DNA from: Glossina fuscipes
Lineage: Eukaryota > Arthropoda > Insecta > Diptera > Glossinidae
Length of the DNA stretch: 64,000 nucleotides
Assembly: GCF_014805625.2 (NCBI RefSeq)
Contig: NW_023998432.1
Coordinates: forward strand, 5,340,414-5,404,413
Direction of reading: 5' to 3'
Numbering within the stretch: the stretch's first letter is position 1; each line of letters begins with the position of its first letter. This document shows, piece after piece, positions 12,392-22,180 of this stretch. The notes below the pieces were generated by a model. That model did no database searches and was not told where the DNA came from. It saw only the letters and a list, made by a program, of their open reading frames with translations. Position numbers and translations under genes: made by a program.

Positions 12392-15300
12392 TTAGATAAT
12401 AAGCTTAGTAGTATTAATAAAGTAAAATATTGAATTGATATTCTGTTCTGAAGCTGATTGTGGGATGTTCAAAGGGTTAATCATTCCAAATGCAATACTT
12501 CTAGCCGAGGAAAAGTTGAGGCAGTCGCAGAGAATGTGCTTTATAGTAAGAGTTTGTCCACAACAGCAGATTGGCTGAGAAGACTTCTTCAGGATCCATT
12601 GGTGAGTTGCAATTGTATAACCAAGATCCAACTTTTCCATGACATCATCCATAAATAGAGGACCAGAAGCAGCATACTTTGCCGCTTGATCAGCCTGCTC
12701 ATTTCCCAGTAAACCGATGTGACTTGGTACCCATAACATTTTAATTTTTCCGTCGTGTGTAGTAATTATATTCCTTAATTTGTTGATGGTGCTCCATCTC
12801 GAAGTCGAAGGGTTCCGGGTAGCTTGTAATACAGACAAACTGTCAGTAACAATGACGGTTTTGAGTTTGTTTTCATGGGCAAGGTTGGCAGCGTGAAGGA
12901 TAGCTCTGGCTTCCGTTGTGAAAGTTGAAGTACTTTCGTGAAATATGTGGTTGAGAAGAACCCGTCCTGTAGCATCTACCACCGCACAAGCAGGAGGCAG
13001 ACCAGGAGATTTTGAGCCGTCTGTGTACAAAAGATTCCAACCAGTACTGTCCAATACTTGGGTTTTTTCAGCTATTAAATTCCTGAAGACGTAATTTGGA
13101 ATATCTTCTTTCTTGTGCATAGACAGTGAGATGTCAAAAGAGCAGTCTTTCAAAATCCAGGGAGGTTTAACACCAAAAGAGCGGTATATTTTTAAGGGAA
13201 TGTTCAATTCCTTTGCGATGCACAAACAATGGTCAATTGCAGATGGTGACTTTGGAATTTTCTTCGCAATAATAATCTTTCTTATGTCATCACCGAGAAT
13301 GGATTTGTTTGAATTAAGAAGCTTAGGGACTATTTTAGCTTTTAACTCATACAGTCTATTTTCTAAGGTTGGGAGACCAGTTTCAATTATAATATTATTT
13401 ATGGGCGTCGTCCGAAAAGCATAACAACTTGCTCTAACGGCTTGGTGATAGACCGGTTTAAGGATGTTGATATTAGATTTGCAGCTATTGCCATAAATTA
13501 TCAAAGCATAGTCAATCTTGCTTAACACAAGCATTTTGGTAAGATAAGCGATAGTGTTAATATGCGCATGGCTTCTCCAAGCAACGTACTGTATGAAATT
13601 TACCCTTGTTAGAAGGGAGTTTTTTAACCGAAGGCAGTGTGCTTTCCAACGATAATTGTTTGAAAACGTGAGCCCGAGAACATGGAGCGTCTGCACATTT
13701 AGTAATGGTAAGTCGTTAATATGCATCAGTAGGTTTCCTGCATCGCACATTTGTTTTCGACAAATGTGCATTTTTTTTGATTTTTGTAAAGAGATTATAG
13801 CTCCTGACGAGTTTGCCCATGTGGAGATCTATCGTCCAATAGATTCGAGGATGTTGATTGCTTTCGTGTTGTCTTTTTCTTTTGTAAAAATGTATACATC
13901 GTCCGCGTAGAGACATTGTTCCACTCTTGGTACACGGCAAAGAATTTCGCTAACTTCGTTGAAAGCGATCTGGAAAAGCGTGACAGAGAGAGGAGATCCT
14001 TGCGGAATGCCATTCATTAGCGGAAAGGAATCAGAAAGATGATTGTTGATTCTAACTTTGAACCGCCGATGCGACATGAATGATTTGATGTAGTTGAAGA
14101 ATTTGAGTTCAACATTCCATGATTTCAAGAGTCTTAAGATAACATGAAGACCAACTCTGTCAAATGCTTTTTCGAAATCAATTGAGAGAATTGTTACGTG
14201 ATTTCGTTCGGAAATTGCTTTGCTTGTGAAATAATCAATATGTAACAGAGCGTCGATGCATCCTCTACCCCGCTTGAAACCAACTTGTTGCTTTGTTATC
14301 AGGTTCTTGGACTCAAGAAACCAAGATAATCTAGATGCCATAATCTTCTCTAATACCTTAGAGAGGCAAGGTAAAGAGAAATTGGGCGATAATCTGATGC
14401 GATGGAGACATTTTTTGACTTTGGAATTGGAACGACTGTTGCCAGTTTCCACATGTAGGGTATATGGCCAGTCATAAATACCGTATTATATAGGTCCAGT
14501 AATTTATTTTTACTAGACTTAGACATAGCACTGATCATTTGGTATGAGATGCGGTCTAGACCAGGTGTCTTCCCCTTCAAATTGGAGAGACAACTTCCAA
14601 GTTCTGAGGTAGATACGCAATTTTCCAGGAACATGGCACATCTATCGATATTATTTGAAAGAGATATTGGAGTCCTTTTATTTTCAATGAAAGCACTGGA
14701 GAAGTTGCTGTCAGAGGAGTATTCGCACCACACTTTTCCAAAGTAATTAGAAATCTCATCTGCGTCAGTTAAAGTTCGATTGGGAGTGCAGATGGCAGAA
14801 ATTTCGTTCAGGTTTGAAGTCCCATTAAGTCTGTTGACTTTGTGCCAGACAACTTTCATTGATGTATTTCTGTGAATTCCTCTCGAAAAAAGTTCAAAAT
14901 TAAGTGCCTTTGATTTTCGCAATTCCCTCCTGAATAGAGCATTGGCCTTTTTGTATAATAACAAGTGATTCTGATCAGGACATCTCTTAAAGCGGTGCCA
15001 TAGATCCATTTTAGTTTTCCTCAAAAACGAAAGCGTGTTGTTCCACCAAGGAACCCTAGCTCGTTTAAAAGAGGTATTGGATTGAGGAATAGAAAGATGA
15101 GCAGCCGTGCGAATCGCTTTAGACATAATAGCAGCATCATGGTTGCAGTTTCCGTTAAATGGCTTTGAATTCAAAAATGACTCCATTTGTTTGGAGTAAT
15201 TGATCCAATCCGCTTTATCTAGGAGGAATTTGACCTGTTTTGCTGGAGTAGAAGAGGACGTTGAAAGTTTAAGATCGATTATGATTGGAAAGTGATCACT

Positions 15301-15936
15301 ATTATGTAGATCATCAGAAATAGACCAGGACACCAAAGGAAGAAGTGATGGAGAGCAACATGTTAAATCAATATGTGAAAAAGTATGATGAGTTGAGAAG
15401 TGCGTTGGTTTTCCATCATTTAAAACGCAAAGGTTGCTTTGAAAAAAGGCCTTTTCTAAAACAGTACCGCGAGTGTTGTTCACTGTTGAGCCCCAGATGG
15501 TATTCCAGCTGTTGAAATCGCCGCATATAATTAATGGGGGGGAAAGTACGGAGAATAAACTGTAGAGTTCTTGCTGAGAAAACGATTGCGAAGGTGGAAT
15601 ATAGAGCGAAAGCACTGTAAATTTTATATTTAACATTATTTGTATCGCTACGGCTTGTATATTTGAGCTTAAATTTATGCGTTTGTGAGGTATACTTGAT
15701 TTTATAAAAACACCTACTCCTTGTTTGGAATATGAGTTTTGATCAGCATTTGTGAAGTATCCAGTATATGATTTGGGTGGAATAGGATTATAAGAGCTTC
15801 TACAATGGGTTTCTTGAAGCGATAAAAAGGTTGGATTAAAATCACTTATGAGTGTACGGAGTTCATCAAAATTATTAATAAGTCCCTTAATGTTCCATTG
15901 TAGAATTTTAAAAACTTTATTTAATTGTAATGACAT
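12392..15936 (-). pseudogene. LINE ORF2: endonuclease-reverse transcriptase-RNase H, one frameshift and one in-frame TAG
   Basis: From ATG 15936 the first segment carries the APE endonuclease: LQETH (E42), GVGVFIK, SLYIPP, GDFNSW (D140), SHIDLT and NSDHFP (D214). It runs into the reverse transcriptase fingers with KTPGLDRISYQM and SDYRPISL. One T is missing from a T run near 14380, by comparison with copy 2, and the frame then moves. The next segment has QVGFKRGRGC, IDFEKAFDRV, NGIPQGSPLS and the catalytic LYADDVYIF, and ends at TAG 13829-13831. The same frame resumes at once, through 19 codons before ATG 13771. It then carries RNase H: LLYTDGSK, TEARAIL, VIVTDSLS and WVPSHIGLLGNEQAD, followed by a cysteine/histidine cluster near the C terminus. 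The product would nick target DNA, prime on it and copy LINE RNA. Apart from the two lesions all catalytic residues are present. Confidence 0.92.
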
Positions 15937-15957
15937 GTAAGCAGGGTGGAGGGAGGG

Positions 15958-17430
15958 TTAAGTTGACATGTCAGCGTCTCCGTCGAGAAGGTCGCTATAG
16001 GAATTTTTCGTGAATGATTTATTCTTACCAGCAGAATAATCTGTATTTAGGTGATTTGGTGCATTTGAAGCGCAACAGGTTGGCGCACGTGAATAATTTG
16101 AAATTGAAGGTTGATTAATGGATGAAAGAATGGGTTCATTACCACTTGTGATTTGTTGAGTAAAGTTGATAGCTGGAGATTCTGGAGAATTTGGTATATT
16201 AGATTTTAGCATATGTATTGTTGTTTTAGTTTTTTCAATATTTGCAGTTGCTTTGGTTTTTGAAGGTTGATTAATGGATGAAAGAATGGATTCATTACCA
16301 CTTGTGATTTGTTGAGTAAAGTTAAGAGCTGAAGATTCTGGAGAATTTTGTATATTAGATTTTAGCATATGTGTTGTTGTTTTAATTTTTTCAATATTTG
16401 CAGTTGCTTTAGTTTTTTCAATATTATCTTTGGCAAGTGATGTAACTGGTTTCGCAATATAATTTTTGGTTAATGGTGGAACAGGTTTTTCATTGGAAGC
16501 AGTTGCAGTCAAAGTCTTACTAGGCTCGATTTGCGAGACAACAGCAGCATAGGTATTACTTTTGCCAATTCCATGGGCTACAGATGGATTTCTTTCCCGG
16601 TATGTGCGTCGCGCTTCGCCCATGCTACAGTAATTTTCTGTTTTGATTTTTAATATTTCGCGCATCTGTACAAAACGTGGGCATTGTTTGTCTAACGCAT
16701 TGCAATTTATGCAGAAACTACGGGTACAGCTTTCAGTATGTGGAGGATGACCACAGTTAGCACAAGATGCAGCATTAGTGCATCTTTTTGCCGTATGACC
16801 CAGGCGTTGGCAATTTTTACACCTCATAGGATTTGGGATGTATAGTTCTACTTTACATTTATACCACGCCACATCAACTGTTCGCGGTAATCGGTAGCGA
16901 TCAAAAGTTAAAATAATCCTTCCTGTAGGAGAGCGTGTTTTTCCGTCATCATTTAGTTTGGTGAATTTATATATTTCAGTCACTCCTTGATTGCCCATTT
17001 CGCGAACAATTTCATCTTCCGGCACATGCTTTAAGCAAGGGGCGTAAATTACGCCTCGAACCGAGTTAAGTTTCTCATGTAGTTTAGCTGAAATAGCACA
17101 TAGATTAGCTAAAGATTTGGCCTTTATGAGCTTTTCGGTTGCGCGCGGGTTCCCAGCGAGGACCAGTAAATTCCCATCGCGTAGAATCGAGATGGAGTCG
17201 ATGTATGTTGTAATGCTATCTAGAGTTTTTTTTATAGCAAACGGGCTAATTTGGGAAATTGTTATTCGAGCATCGGTTGAAGAAATAACAATATATTTTT
17301 TATCAATAGGGGTTATATCGGTGATTGGCAACAACGGAAAATCCGAATTTTTACTTTTTTTTCTTTGGGGGGATGTATCACTTAATAGATGAAATCTATT
17401 CGAGTTTTTGTCTGGCGGCCCCGGGGCCAT
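15958..17430 (-). CDS. LINE ORF1: gag-like RNA-binding protein with zinc knuckles
   Basis: An intact 490-residue frame from ATG 17430. A basic N-terminal tail is followed by a folded region (about 45-200) ending in VELYIPNPMRC. Zinc knuckles follow: C204-x2-C207-x4-H212-x4-C217, then C223-x2-C226-x4-H231-x3-C235, then a third cluster (C240, C243, C250) that lacks the usual histidine. The protein is expected to bind LINE RNA and package it into a ribonucleoprotein, as ORF1 of I-type elements does. Past the knuckles the chain is low-complexity and rich in S, T, N and K. It contains a 52-residue unit present twice in tandem (DNA period 156 bp, 16105-16260 and 16261-16416), each unit including MLKSNI and FTQQITSGNE. 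ORF2 starts 21 nt after the ORF1 stop, as usual for reinitiation-type LINE translation. The frame is intact although ORF2 is not. Confidence 0.88.
   Translation of the reverse strand: MAPGPPDKNSNRFHLLSDTSPQRKKSKNSDFPLLPITDITPIDKKYIVISSTDARITISQISPFAIKKTLDSITTYIDSISILRDGNLLVLAGNPRATEKLIKAKSLANLCAISAKLHEKLNSVRGVIYAPCLKHVPEDEIVREMGNQGVTEIYKFTKLNDDGKTRSPTGRIILTFDRYRLPRTVDVAWYKCKVELYIPNPMRCKNCQRLGHTAKRCTNAASCANCGHPPHTESCTRSFCINCNALDKQCPRFVQMREILKIKTENYCSMGEARRTYRERNPSVAHGIGKSNTYAAVVSQIEPSKTLTATASNEKPVPPLTKNYIAKPVTSLAKDNIEKTKATANIEKIKTTTHMLKSNIQNSPESSALNFTQQITSGNESILSSINQPSKTKATANIEKTKTTIHMLKSNIPNSPESPAINFTQQITSGNEPILSSINQPSISNYSRAPTCCASNAPNHLNTDYSAGKNKSFTKNSYSDLLDGDADMST
16105..16416 (-). repeat. 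156-bp tandem duplication inside LINE ORF1
   Basis: Two adjacent near-identical units with a period of 156 bp, each encoding 52 residues including FTQQITSGNE and SSINQPS. The period is a multiple of three, so the frame is kept. The units differ at only a few bases, so the duplication is fairly recent. Confidence 0.92.
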
Positions 17431-17971
17431 TACGCCTTATTGTTGTCTATTGCTTATTATTTGTGAAATAACCACTCACTTCAAAAGGTTTGGAAAACTA
17501 CTGAATAAAAAGTCAGATGTTTTTAATTTTTTTTTTTTTTTTTTTTAATGTATTTAAAGGAAAACACGTACGATATCCGCGATGAACACTTTTCGCAATA
17601 AACACACAGAAAGTTCAATAGATTATAATAAGTTTGAGAACTTTTAAATATGTATAACGCAATAAAGAAATTAAATTGCAAAAATTTTTCCACAAAGAGA
17701 AAAATGTGACCACAGCGCTTGAACAGAGTTGCCGATTGCTGGTCTTAAGTAATATTTTCCAAATGACTCTATAACGTTCATTGAGAAAAAGCAGGAAAGA
17801 ATGTTTTTGTGCCACCGCCAGCAAGAAAAAGTGAAAACCAGTTCGAACGATATATCAATTTGACATCATGTATTACCCTACATGCGGTATATTCTAAATT
17901 CCAAATCATTATTTTATACCATTCAGAGTTGCAGTTGTACAAACTAAAGGCATAACATATTCTGAATGATA

Positions 17972-19123
17972 TTAGTTTGGGGAAAAAAATCCATTATTTT
18001 TATATGAACTTCAGGACTTTATTTAACATGCTTCGGATTGACCGATTTGGGTCAAATATGCACCGTTATGTTGTATGATAGAAGTCCTGGTCTCTATTTG
18101 CAAAAAACTCTAGTAGTCGATTTTCACAATCCTCCCTAGATTCCAATTTTTTATCATTAAAGAAATTTTGCAATGCAAGAAAAAGATGATAATCGCTTGG
18201 TGCCAAGTCCGGACTGTATGGCGGATGCATTAAAACTTCCCAACCAAGCTCCCGAAGTTTCTGGCGAGTCACTGTAGATGTGTGTGGCCTAGCGTTGTCC
18301 TGGTGGAACACGACACCTCTCCTGTTGGCCAATTCTGGCCGTTTCTGGTCAATCGCTATCTTCAAACGGTCCAGTTGTTGACAGTAGAGATCAGAATTCA
18401 GCGTTTGGCCATATGGAAGCAACTCATAATAAATAATCCCCTTCCAGTCCCACCAAATGCATAGCAAATCCCATTTCTCATCTCCAGTCACCATCCGTTT
18501 AAGAAATGGGTCTATCTCATTCCGTTTGGCCAAGGCTTCGTAGATGAAAATTCGATCCATCATGTTTTTTTCTGTTAATTGGTGTGGCACCCAAACATCG
18601 AGCTTCTTTTTGAATCCAGCTTTGTGTAAATGGTTTAAAACTGTTTTATGGTCGATTTTTAGCTCCTGGGCGATGTTACGACTGCTAACATGCCGGTCAA
18701 CTTCGATCATTTCTCCGATTTTATCGACGTTTTCGACGACCGGCCTACCTGTGCGAGGTGCATCTTTAACATCAAAAATTCCTGAACGGAATCTACGAAA
18801 CCAAAATTGCACATAATTGGCTGTTACAGTAACGGAACCATAAACACCATTCACAATTTTAGCCGCCTGGCTTGCATTTTCGCCTTTGTCAAAGAAAAAC
18901 TGTAAAATGTACCGAATTTTCTCTTTGTTCACTTCCATTTTTAACACGCCGTAACTCACAACTGAATGCACCAAACAAAAAACAGCAAAAGAATTTTTTT
19001 TACTGCGAAATGTCACCTTTCCAACGAGCATAAAAATGAAATTGTTTGATCGATACTTTACGAGAAATCTATCAGTGCAGCCATCTACCGAAAAAATAAT
19101 GGATTTCTTTTTCTCCAAACTAA
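17972..19123 (-). mobile_element. mariner element with intact ends and internal deletions
   Basis: The element is bounded by TA at 17970-17971 and 19124-19125, the usual mariner target. Its inverted repeats of about 30 bp start TTAGTTTGG and contain AAATCCATTATTTTT. The right-hand repeat has two extra bases in the A/G run. The transposase gene lies between them on the minus strand. At 1152 bp it is shorter than a typical element of about 1.3 kb, matching the two deletions seen in the gene. It cannot move by itself but could in principle be moved by a related active transposase, because both ends are present. Confidence 0.93.
18066..18938 (-). pseudogene. mariner transposase with internal deletion and lost C terminus
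   Basis: The start ATG at 18938 opens MEVNKEKIRYIL. The open frame extends upstream of it, but that part overlaps the 5' inverted repeat and is not transposase-like. Present in order are the helix-turn-helix region (FFFDKGENASQAAK and FRRFRSGIFDVKD), the linker WVPHQLTEKN (116-125), the first catalytic Asp in VTGDEKW (D153), the second in HQDNARPH (D214) and the third in YSPDLAPSDYHLF (D249). There are 34 residues between the last two, the D,D34D signature of mariner. Only 60 residues separate D153 from D214, where the family has about 90. TGDEKW is joined directly to LLCIWWDW, so roughly a hundred bases are lost in frame. After DQDFYH a second, frameshifting deletion removes most of the C-terminal tail; NGAYLTQIG is still readable in another frame. 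The protein should be inactive. Confidence 0.93.
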
Positions 19124-19125
19124 TA

Positions 19126-19880
19126 TTATGTTTATTTGTATTTCTAAAAGATTCGCTTTGTCGATGATTGGGCGCTCCCTTCAACCGGCTGCGTCAAGTA
19201 TTATAACTAAAAGCTAGCCAATCTGCGGTCATAATTAAGGAAAAAGGGAGAGTGAAATTGCAAGGGACGTCTTTCAATTAGAACATAAGAAGGAGTGCTG
19301 ACGTAATTCATTTATACCGAAAAATAACATCTTTGACAATAAACACAAAATATTGGAATAACAACAGGAAGCTCTGTCTCTGTCCTTTATTTTGTGTTCC
19401 CGGTCCAACGTTTCACTGGAATAGAACTGTGCCATGTCAGCGTACGACTACGTGAAATTGTGTGTTTTTTTACGGGTTGTCTCTCATATTTTTTAATTGG
19501 TTCCACAGTCTGAATTGTGAATTTGCAATAGCATAGGGTCTATTTACAAAGTTAAAGCCTCTTATATATATATGTAGAAAATTTTTTATAAAGCTACATA
19601 AAGTTGTTTCTAATAATATTTACCCCGCATAGTCGGGTAGATAAGAGCCGTGAGTACCGATGATTTAAATGTGCGTGCCATCTGACCATTCTTGGTTGTA
19701 CCTACATAACATAATATGTGCTCAGCCGGTAAGGGCATAACACTGATTATGAACATATTCAGTAAGCTATGATCTCACCCTATCTCTTCCCGCCTTTACC
19801 CGCTTTTTTCTCACCATCACTATGTTACATATATAGAAGAGGACCTTCTGGATGATTGGTCATATTAAAACTACAAAAAA
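19126..19880. other. intergenic stretch after mariner
   Basis: I see no gene or recognisable element here, apart from a short TA run near 19563-19573. Confidence 0.55.
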
Positions 19881-20034
19881 AAGTAAGTTAGGAAGTTATG
19901 TTCGGCTGGGCCCGAATCTCGCAAATCGACCATCGTTAGAATCTTTAGGGCCAATGCTTTTATTTGTCGTTATAAAAAAATTAATATCATAAAATTTATC
20001 TTCCACCTTTTAGTTCGCTGAAATATATTGTTCA
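19881..20034 (+). repeat. probable 5' end of an old interspersed repeat, with TTCGG...CCGAA hairpin
   Basis: After an A-rich run and AAGTAAGTTAGGAAG there is a small hairpin (stem TTCGG 19901-19905, CCGAA 19912-19916). The same arrangement recurs at 48520-48565. Fly genomes contain abundant repeats with a TTCGG...CCGAA hairpin near the start. I infer an old copy of such a family, possibly Helitron/DINE-like, but the family is not proven. Confidence 0.4.
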
Positions 20035-20345
20035 CAAAAAAGTAATCCTCCACGCCGTGACGTCCATCATAATTAATTTAGAATTAACACACTCGGCTTG
20101 GCGCATTTTACTCTTCAAGCCTTTTTATATGATACATATAATGGTTAGTGTTGTGGTCAAAAAAATAATCCACTACGCCGTGACGTTCGCGGTACTGAAC
20201 TAACACACTTAACTTGTTGCATTCTAGTCTCCAAGTCCGTTTATTTGACACCCATATCGATGGCATTGTTAAGAAAAAATTCATCCGCCACGTCGCGGTG
20301 TTCACAATATTTATTTTAATATAGAATTAACGCATTTTTAGGCAG
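20035..20345 (+). repeat. three diverged tandem units of about 120 bp
   Basis: The motif AAAAAA...TCC.CCACGCCGTGACGT starts near 20035 and 20158, and a weaker version (CCGCCACGTCGCGGTG) starts near 20273. Each unit then carries an AT-rich middle with GAATTAACACAC or CTAACACAC, and the first two add a CTTG...GCAT...TCTxCAAG segment. The spacing between units is about 123 and 115 bp. The third unit is truncated. The units are too diverged to be recent. The block directly follows the hairpin repeat and may be the internal tandem array of the same element. Confidence 0.65.
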
Positions 20346-22090
20346 ATAATATATCTTCATTTGAGGAATGCATAAAATAGTTTTAAGCATTCTATCTTGT
20401 TTACTTTGCGATTAATAAGCATAAAACCTCAAAAGAATGAAAGAAGGAAAACGTAATCATTTGTAACTTCGTGTGGCCACGCCCGATTTTTTCCACTTCC
20501 GTACATAAAAACTAAAAATTTCGGTACAGAAAAGGTAGAAAATTTCAGTTTTCTTTTTTTCATAACATGTAAGTATTGGAATAAACGAGAAACAACAAAT
20601 TTTTTATTAGGGACACCATGTTGCGTTCAGTTTACGCTTTACTGTGGACGTATGCTCTTATCAATTTGGCCCAATTTCAAAAAAAACCTGTGTGCAGAAA
20701 CTTCCAATGCTTATACCGACATGAAGTCGATATTTCCTATTTGCTGCCAGGAGAGTGTCAATAACATACATCGTATAGACACACACAAACATGGCTTTAT
20801 CAAGCTTTATCAATTCAAAATTTCAAGCTGATCAGGAATATACATATTTTATAACTTCTGCCAAGCTTCCTTTTAAGTGTTGCAAACATTTTGATAAAAT
20901 CCTTTGGTGGGATTTAAAAAAGAAACATTTTAAATCTTTCTTTAAACTTCTATCTTCGAAAGTTACGATTAAACTAGCTGGGTGTGAAAAATTGTTTCGC
21001 TTATAAACCATCAAAACAATCAACGAATAGCACCTTTCGTCTTGCTGTTTTTGTTAATGCACCTGTGTTGTACAAGCTGAATTTTGTATCAAAAATATTT
21101 ATTTAATATTTACACATGATATGTTCCTGTGGGTGTGCCTCTTTGTTAGATGTGATGCTTTTTTTCCTTTTCTTTTCTCTCCCTATTTATAAAAGAATTT
21201 TGTTCTGTCTATTTATTTTTTTAAAATACTATTAATAATATTTATTTTATTTATTAATTTCTATGGGTCAAATAAATTCGTCATAAAGGCTAACTTTAAT
21301 GTGTGTAAATACTGCGAGAAATTCAAATCAAATAATTTCAAAAATTGCAATCACCTCTTAATATGTGCTCAATATGACTGCTTATGACAATTACAATGAT
21401 AAGCAGTTAATGAAAAAATTTTTTTTTAATTGATTCCATCACATTTTTGCATACAAAAAATAATAAGTATTATTAGAATTTGTTGCGTTTTAATAAGCAT
21501 GAATGTGAAATTTGAGAGAAAGCATGTTAAACCTTACGCAGAAGCGCAAGTACGTATATATTCGTCCGTTCGAAATGTCCGATTGTAACAGCTCTCATTA
21601 CAATCAACAGCAAGAAAAATCAACTAAAGTTGATAGCTACTGCCATTAAGTGCATGTTTTTTTGCTTTTCTCCTTCTTTCCTAGATAACTCATGACATTA
21701 TCTTATTACCAAGTTGTGTAGCATATAAATTTGGAACATATTTCGCGTGCGCGCGCATTGAAAGACCAATGAAAAATAACATAAAAAACCAACAACTATT
21801 CTTTTATTTTGGTTAAAAGCGAACTGACGCTATCTTTTTTGGTTATTTTAAGTTTTTTTGGTTTTTTTAGATAGAAAATACAAGTAAATGAAAGGATAGG
21901 AAAATAATATTCAGTTTGAGACAAATTTTTAGACGGAAATTATTGACTGTTTTCCAACTACGTTTTGCGCGTTTTGAAACTAAAGTAATATTGAGAATTT
22001 TGTAAATATAGCATATTATGTGAGTGCAAGCAAGATATTTTTTAAATATAACAACTTCTATTGCATTCCTCTCATGTCTACATAACATGT
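20346..22090. other. AT-rich intergenic stretch
   Basis: No gene is recognised. A segment near 20470-20500 (GTGTGGCCACGCCCGATTTTTT) resembles internal sequence of old fly repeats and may continue the element that starts near 19881. Confidence 0.45.
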
Positions 22091-22180
22091 ACAGGCGTCC
22101 CTCGTAAAACACGATTAATTCGTACTGTGCCATATCGAAATTGTGTTTTACAAGTACCATGTTATACGAGGGACGCCTGT
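22091..22180. mobile_element. 90-bp palindromic MITE-like element
   Basis: The first and last 16 bases are perfect inverted repeats (ACAGGCGTCCCTCGTA at 22091-22106 and its complement at 22165-22180). An inner pair (GTAAAACAC at 22104-22112 with GTGTTTTAC at 22143-22151) allows a second, overlapping hairpin. Nothing is coded. The size, GC-richer ends and long terminal repeats fit a miniature DNA-transposon derivative. No clear target-site duplication flanks it, so superfamily and exact ends remain open. Alternatively it could be a structured RNA element, but no sign of expression is visible. Confidence 0.7.

Larger units (their letters stand above)
12283..17738 (-). mobile_element. full-length I-clade LINE (non-LTR retrotransposon)
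   Basis: The element is about 5.46 kb on the minus strand. It has a 5' UTR of about 300 nt with an A-rich run, ORF1 (gag-like), a 21-nt spacer, ORF2 (endonuclease, reverse transcriptase, RNase H), a 3' UTR and a TAA/AAT-repeat tail. It is flanked by a perfect 13-bp target-site duplication, CTGGTCTTAAGTA, at 12270-12282 and 17739-17751, which fixes both ends. An RNase H domain plus a TAA-type tail fits the I clade (Drosophila I factor) rather than the Jockey clade. ORF2 is broken by a one-base deletion and an in-frame TAG, so this copy cannot make intact ORF2 protein by standard decoding. A second copy lies at 36691-39620. The 3' UTR is shared with the SINE family in the window. Confidence 0.93.

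Noticed and set aside
13113..13424. 103-codon plus-strand frame
   Set aside because: It is antisense to the RNase H part of LINE ORF2.
17498..17503. CAGTAG at minus 17503 as the 5' end of the I-clade LINE, because the I factor starts CAGTA
   Set aside because: The 13-bp target-site duplication at 17739-17751 places the 5' end at 17738, about 235 bases further upstream.
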